Shown here: positions 5,516 to 8,363 of the stretch, piece after piece
Layout: each line of letters opens with the position of its first letter
How positions within the stretch are numbered: the stretch's first letter is position 1
NCBI GenBank assembly: GCA_035562355.1
Contig: DATMXU010000237.1
Location: forward strand, 1-8,363
Reading direction: 5' to 3'
From: Pseudoflavonifractor sp035562355
GTDB lineage: Bacteria > Bacillota > Clostridia > Oscillospirales > Oscillospiraceae
Length of the DNA: 8,363 nt
Position numbers and translations under genes: made by a program
The notes under the pieces: generated by a model
Seen by the model: only the letters and a program-made list of their open reading frames with translations
Told to the model about the DNA's origin: nothing
The model's database searches: none

Positions 5516-6034
5516 GTGATACTGCTCGGCTGCGAGAGCGCGGACGCCAAGGCCGCGGCGCGGAGGCTCCTCTCTCTCGCTCTGGAGGAGGGCTACGGCC
5601 TGACGGCCATTCCGCCCATCTCCTTTGGCCCGCTGGGAAAGCCCTTTTTCCCGGACTGCTCCCATGTCTCCTTCAACCTGAGTCACAGCGGGCCCTATGC
5701 CCTCTGCGCCGTTGGGCGCGCGGCGGTGGGGGTGGACATCGAGGCTCTGCGTCCCCGGAGTACCGCTTTGCCCGGCCGGGTCCTCACCCCGGACGAGTAC
5801 CGCTGGTATGAGGCGCAGGGCGCCGATTGGCCCGCCTTTTATACCCTCTGGACCCGGAAGGAGAGCTGGTGCAAGCAGCAGGGGCGAGGCGTGGCCCGGC
5901 CCCAGGCGGTCCGTCCGCCCCTGCCGGGGGAGGAGGGGCGAGGCCCCGCGGTGACAGGCCTTTCCGGGTCTGCCTGGATTGGGGCGATCTGCTCTGAGGA
6001 ATCCGCCGCCCCTCTGCGCTGGGTGGAAGTTTGA
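5516..6034 (+). CDS. Sfp-type 4'-phosphopantetheinyl transferase
   Basis: A 172-residue enzyme that would move the phosphopantetheine arm from CoA to a serine of a carrier protein. Visible motifs, in order: GKPFF (41-45), FNLSHSG (53-59) with His57, VGVDIE (71-76) with the Mg-binding Asp74 and Glu76, and the LWTRKESWCK block (111-120) with Lys115 and Glu116 (family W-x-x-K-E). Sfp itself is about 220 residues; this is a short member with a reduced C-terminus, but the catalytic set is complete. The start is GTG 5516, because GGGAGGGG at 5503-5510 lies just upstream; a longer reading from TTG 5501 would translate that ribosome site. No carrier protein, polyketide or peptide synthetase gene is in the window, so its target is unknown; it may serve a distant pathway or the housekeeping acyl carrier protein. 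It lies divergent from the zinc-ribbon gene and is followed by a 103-base gap. Confidence 0.88.
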   Translation: MILLGCESADAKAAARRLLSLALEEGYGLTAIPPISFGPLGKPFFPDCSHVSFNLSHSGPYALCAVGRAAVGVDIEALRPRSTALPGRVLTPDEYRWYEAQGADWPAFYTLWTRKESWCKQQGRGVARPQAVRPPLPGEEGRGPAVTGLSGSAWIGAICSEESAAPLRWVEV

Positions 6035-6137
6035 GTTTCTTAATGAAGTTTTAAGCTTTGGGGGAGGATTTTCTAAAGAAACGGCAGCTATACTAACAGT
6101 TAAGGAAACCCCCAATACTTAAAAAGGAGGGGATGGC

Positions 6138-7235
6138 ATGAACATCCTGATCCTGACCGGGAAATTCGGCATGGGCCACTGGTCCGCCTCCCAATCCCTC
6201 CGACAGCAGCTCCTGGAGGAGGACGGGGACCACAACGTGGATGTGGTGGACTTCATAAAATACGCCATGCCCGGCAGTACATCCGAGGCCGTGTACCGTT
6301 TCTTCACCTTGATGGTGACCCACGGCAGCGGTATCTTTAACATCTACTATAAAATGACCGAGAATATGGAGACCGACGCCCGCGCCCTCTTTGAGCGCCG
6401 CTTTGTGGACAAGCTGGAGGAGCTGGTGGAGAGCAGGCGGCCCGACGCCATCATCGCCACCCACCCGCTCTGCGCCCAGATGGTGGCCCGCTACAAGTGG
6501 GAGACGGGCAGTGCTCTGCCGTTAATCACCTGTATCACCGACCTGACCGCCCACTCCGAATGGATCAGCCAGCTTACCGACCTCTACCTGGTGGGTGCCC
6601 CCGCCATTGCCGACCGGCTGTGCGACAAGGGAGTGGACCGGGCGCGTATCGTGGCCACGGGCATCCCGGTGAAGGCCCAATTCAAAATCACGCCCCATCT
6701 CCGGGGCAGGGCGACGCGCAAACTCCTCATCATGGGAGGGGGCCTGGGCCTCATGCCCAAGAAGGACAGATTTTACGACGAGCTCAATGCCCTTCCGGGG
6801 GTGGAGACTACCATTATCGCCGGGAATAACGAAAAGCTGCGCCAGCGCCTGGAGGGGAAGTATGAGCACATCCGAGTGGTGGGCTATACCGACCGGGTGT
6901 ACGATTACATGGCCGAGGCCGACCTCCTCCTCTCCAAGCCCGGCGGAATTACCCTTTTCGAGACCATCGCCTCCGAGCTGCCTCTCCTGGCCTGGGAGCC
7001 CTTCCTCCAGCAGGAGATCAACAACGGCCATTTCATGACCCGGGCGGGCATTGGGGCCGTGGCGGGGAAGGAGATCGAGGACTGCCTGGAGGCCATCGAC
7101 GCCCTTATCCACAATGACGGCGTCCTCGCCTGGATGGCGGGCAATATGCGCCGTCTGAAGAGCCGCCTCAGCACCGAGCCCTTGACCGGTCGCCTCGCGG
7201 ACATCCTGGCCGAGAAGGGGGTGCGCACGCAATGA
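6138..7235 (+). CDS. GT28-type glycolipid glycosyltransferase (MGDG synthase/UgtP-like)
   Basis: A 365-residue, two-domain GT-B glycosyltransferase resembling plant MGDG synthase, Bacillus UgtP and MurG. The N-terminal acceptor domain starts ILILTGKFGMGHWSASQSL (3-21), the MGDG-synthase variant of the GxGHxxA loop, with Trp15 where relatives often have Asn or other small polar residues. The C-terminal GT28 donor domain has LLIMGGGLGLMPK (196-208) and the nucleotide-sugar site SKPGGITLFETIASELP (266-282) with Glu275. Probably a peripheral enzyme on the cytoplasmic membrane face that transfers a hexose from a UDP-sugar to diacylglycerol or a related lipid; the sugar and acceptor cannot be read here. 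AGGAGG at 6125-6130 is 7 bases before ATG. A -10-like TATACT (6089-6094) lies upstream but lacks a convincing -35, so co-transcription with the preceding gene remains possible. The stop overlaps the start of a micro-protein gene as ATGA. Confidence 0.9.
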   Translation: MNILILTGKFGMGHWSASQSLRQQLLEEDGDHNVDVVDFIKYAMPGSTSEAVYRFFTLMVTHGSGIFNIYYKMTENMETDARALFERRFVDKLEELVESRRPDAIIATHPLCAQMVARYKWETGSALPLITCITDLTAHSEWISQLTDLYLVGAPAIADRLCDKGVDRARIVATGIPVKAQFKITPHLRGRATRKLLIMGGGLGLMPKKDRFYDELNALPGVETTIIAGNNEKLRQRLEGKYEHIRVVGYTDRVYDYMAEADLLLSKPGGITLFETIASELPLLAWEPFLQQEINNGHFMTRAGIGAVAGKEIEDCLEAIDALIHNDGVLAWMAGNMRRLKSRLSTEPLTGRLADILAEKGVRTQ

Positions 7236-7333
7236 GTAAAAAGACACGCCGAGCCGTCGTCATCGCACTCTCCGCCCTGGCCGCGGCCGCTCTGGCGGCC
7301 TGCGCGCTGGTGCGCCTGTTTCGCAGCAAGTAA
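7232..7333 (+). CDS. 33-residue single-span membrane micro-protein
   Basis: A 33-codon reading frame, ATG 7232 to TAA 7333, whose start overlaps the glycosyltransferase stop as ATGA, typical of translational coupling. GAAGGGGG lies about 11 bases upstream. The protein begins MSKKTRRA, continues with a wholly hydrophobic Val/Ile/Ala/Leu stretch (residues 8-27), and ends VRLFRSK. Positive charges at both ends of one hydrophobic helix fit a small membrane protein lying between a membrane-surface glycosyltransferase and a multispanning transporter-like protein. LAAC at 21-24 matches a lipobox pattern, but only ten residues would remain after cleavage, so a lipoprotein is unlikely. I do not recognise a family. 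The overlap, ribosome site and charge pattern support a real gene, but its shortness leaves doubt. Confidence 0.6.
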   Translation: MSKKTRRAVVIALSALAAAALAACALVRLFRSK

Positions 7334-7336
7334 TTT

Positions 7337-7360
7337 TGAGGGGCGGAGCGCCGCCCCTCA
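7337..7360 (+). terminator. GC-rich hairpin, possible attenuator or weak terminator
   Basis: TGAGGGGCGG (7337-7346) and CCGCCCCTCA (7351-7360) form a perfect 10-bp stem with a 4-base loop, starting 4 bases after the micro-protein stop. No T-run follows; the next bases are TCCAAATGGAGG, carrying the ribosome site of the next gene. It may reduce read-through, or mark an mRNA end or processing point inside the operon, rather than terminate fully. Confidence 0.5.
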
Positions 7361-7381
7361 TCCAAATGGAGGACATCGCTC

Positions 7382-8363
7382 ATGCTGGCAAAAAAGAAGA
7401 ATCTGATCGGCGGCGTCCTTTTACTGGCCCTCATGGTGCTGACCATGTATCACCTCCTCAGGGGAAAACAGCTCTCACAGATCTTTACCATCCTGACCCA
7501 GGTCAAGCTGGGCTGGATTTTCGCGGGGGTCGCCCTGATGTTTGTCTTCGTCGCGTGCGAGGCCTCCTGTACCCGCTTTACCCTGCGCTACTTGGGGCAT
7601 GACGCGGGGCGCCTGCGCTGCCTTGGATATGCCTTCGTAGGATTCTACTTCAGCTCCATTACTCCCTCCTCCACCGGCGGACAGCCCGCCCAAATCTACT
7701 ATATGAGCAAGGACGGCATTCCCGCCGCCCATGGCACCCTCAGCATGCTGCTGGATACGGCCTGCTATCAGGTGGCTATCCTGCTCTGTGCCGGAGTGGC
7801 CCTCCTCTTCAGGCCCGGTCTTTTGACCGCCATGGGCACCGGCCTGGGACTGCTGCTGATCCTCGGCGCCGCCATCATGCTGGTGTTCACCGTCGCCATG
7901 CTCATCTTTATGTTCCTCCCCAACGCGGCCAAAAGGCTGGCGGACCGCATCCTGGCCCTGTTGGTCAGGGTGCGCCTCGTCAAGGATGGGGAGCGGTGGC
8001 GGGCGCGGCTGGAGCATCAGATGGAGGAGTACCACGCTGGGGCCGACTGTATCCTGCATAACCCGATCATGACCATCCGACTTTTGCTCATCACCCTCTT
8101 CCAGCTCGCCTGCCAGTTTGCCGTCCCCTATACGGTGTACCGTGCTCTCGGCCTGGTGGGACACGGTGCCTTTGAGATCATCTGCGCCCAGGCGCTCCTG
8201 ACCCTGGCGGTCTCCATGCTCCCGCTGCCCGGCGCGGTGGGGGTCACGGAGGGGGGGTTCGTCCGGTTCTTCACCGTATTCTTCGGCACGCGGCTGGTCA
8301 CTCCGGCGGTGCTGCTCTCCAGGGGCGTGAGCTTTTACGCCTTCCTGGCCCTCAGCGCGCTCG
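7382..8363 (+). CDS. YbhN/MprF-flippase-like multispanning membrane protein (partial, 3' end cut by window)
   Basis: An open frame of 327 codons with no stop before the window end. It is a hydrophobic protein of the lysylphosphatidylglycerol synthase transmembrane family (PF03706, UPF0104), which includes YbhN and the flippase half of MprF. It starts MLAKKKNLIGG, with a first membrane span at about 8-24. Further spans lie near 44-60, 123-143, 153-178, 231-250, 266-285 and 308-327. The family signatures ITPSSTGGQPAQIYYM (93-108) and PLPGAVGVTEGG (281-292) are clear. Full-length relatives have about 320-350 residues, so only a short C-terminus should be missing unless a further domain follows. 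GGAGG at 7368-7372 is 9 bases from ATG. Placement after a glycolipid glycosyltransferase suggests lipid translocation or support of glycolipid export; this is an inference, as most family members are uncharacterised. Confidence 0.88.
   Translation, partial: MLAKKKNLIGGVLLLALMVLTMYHLLRGKQLSQIFTILTQVKLGWIFAGVALMFVFVACEASCTRFTLRYLGHDAGRLRCLGYAFVGFYFSSITPSSTGGQPAQIYYMSKDGIPAAHGTLSMLLDTACYQVAILLCAGVALLFRPGLLTAMGTGLGLLLILGAAIMLVFTVAMLIFMFLPNAAKRLADRILALLVRVRLVKDGERWRARLEHQMEEYHAGADCILHNPIMTIRLLLITLFQLACQFAVPYTVYRALGLVGHGAFEIICAQALLTLAVSMLPLPGAVGVTEGGFVRFFTVFFGTRLVTPAVLLSRGVSFYAFLALSAL

Noticed and set aside
6058..6115. Repeat TTGGGGG...CCCCCAA and -10-like TATACT before the glycosyltransferase
   Set aside because: The 7-bp arms are 44 bases apart, and no -35 hexamer lies 16-18 bases before TATACT, so neither a hairpin nor a promoter can be claimed with confidence.
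7292..7303. Lipobox LAAC in the 33-residue protein
   Set aside because: Cleavage would leave a ten-residue peptide, and the cysteine sits within the hydrophobic span; a simple membrane helix fits better.
1..8363. Mobile elements, CRISPR repeats, tRNA or rRNA genes
   Set aside because: Reading the sequence showed no transposase or integrase, no regularly spaced repeats and no cloverleaf-like segment; the gaps between genes are all under 200 bases.

Overview
The window looks like chromosomal DNA from a GC-rich member of the Clostridia, probably an Oscillospiraceae-type gut anaerobe. Three things point there: strong AGGAGG-type ribosome binding sites before most genes, GC-rich third codon positions, and the gene families present (DeoR, PTS components, a Firmicutes-type short zinc ribbon, a UgtP/MGDG-synthase-like glycosyltransferase with an MprF/YbhN-like membrane protein). 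The assignment is an inference from style, not from a marker gene.

Region 1 (38-5074, + strand) is one tightly packed catabolic operon of seven genes: a DeoR-family regulator, a PTS EIIB of the ascorbate/SgaB type, a BtpA/SgcQ-family TIM-barrel protein, a phosphotriesterase-family metallohydrolase, a PTS EIIA of the mannitol/fructose/ascorbate type, a creatininase-family amidohydrolase and a second BtpA/SgcQ protein. Gaps are 14 to about 56 bases, with no obvious internal promoter or terminator. A perfect 16-bp hairpin at 5082-5116 closes the unit. The gene set and the B-Q-A order recall the poorly understood sgc operon of E. coli, but no EIIC permease lies between the genes, and two hydrolases are present instead. 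The likely job is uptake or sensing of an unusual sugar derivative (perhaps a lactone or amide) followed by hydrolysis. The substrate cannot be read from the sequence.

Region 2 (5114-5515) holds a small convergent zinc-ribbon gene on the minus strand and a 192-bp divergent control region. That region has a good promoter on each strand and an 11-bp perfect inverted repeat over the -35 box of the rightward promoter.

Region 3 (5516-8363, + strand) holds a stand-alone Sfp-type phosphopantetheinyl transferase, then a glycolipid module. The module is a GT28/MGDG-synthase-like glycosyltransferase, a 33-residue single-span membrane micro-protein overlapping its stop codon (ATGA), a 10-bp RNA hairpin, and a YbhN/MprF-flippase-like multispanning protein cut by the window end. 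The glycosyltransferase probably glycosylates diacylglycerol or a similar lipid at the inner membrane face; the membrane protein may move lipid or product across the membrane.

No tRNA, rRNA, CRISPR array, insertion sequence or integrase is visible, and no gene-free stretch exceeds 300 bases.
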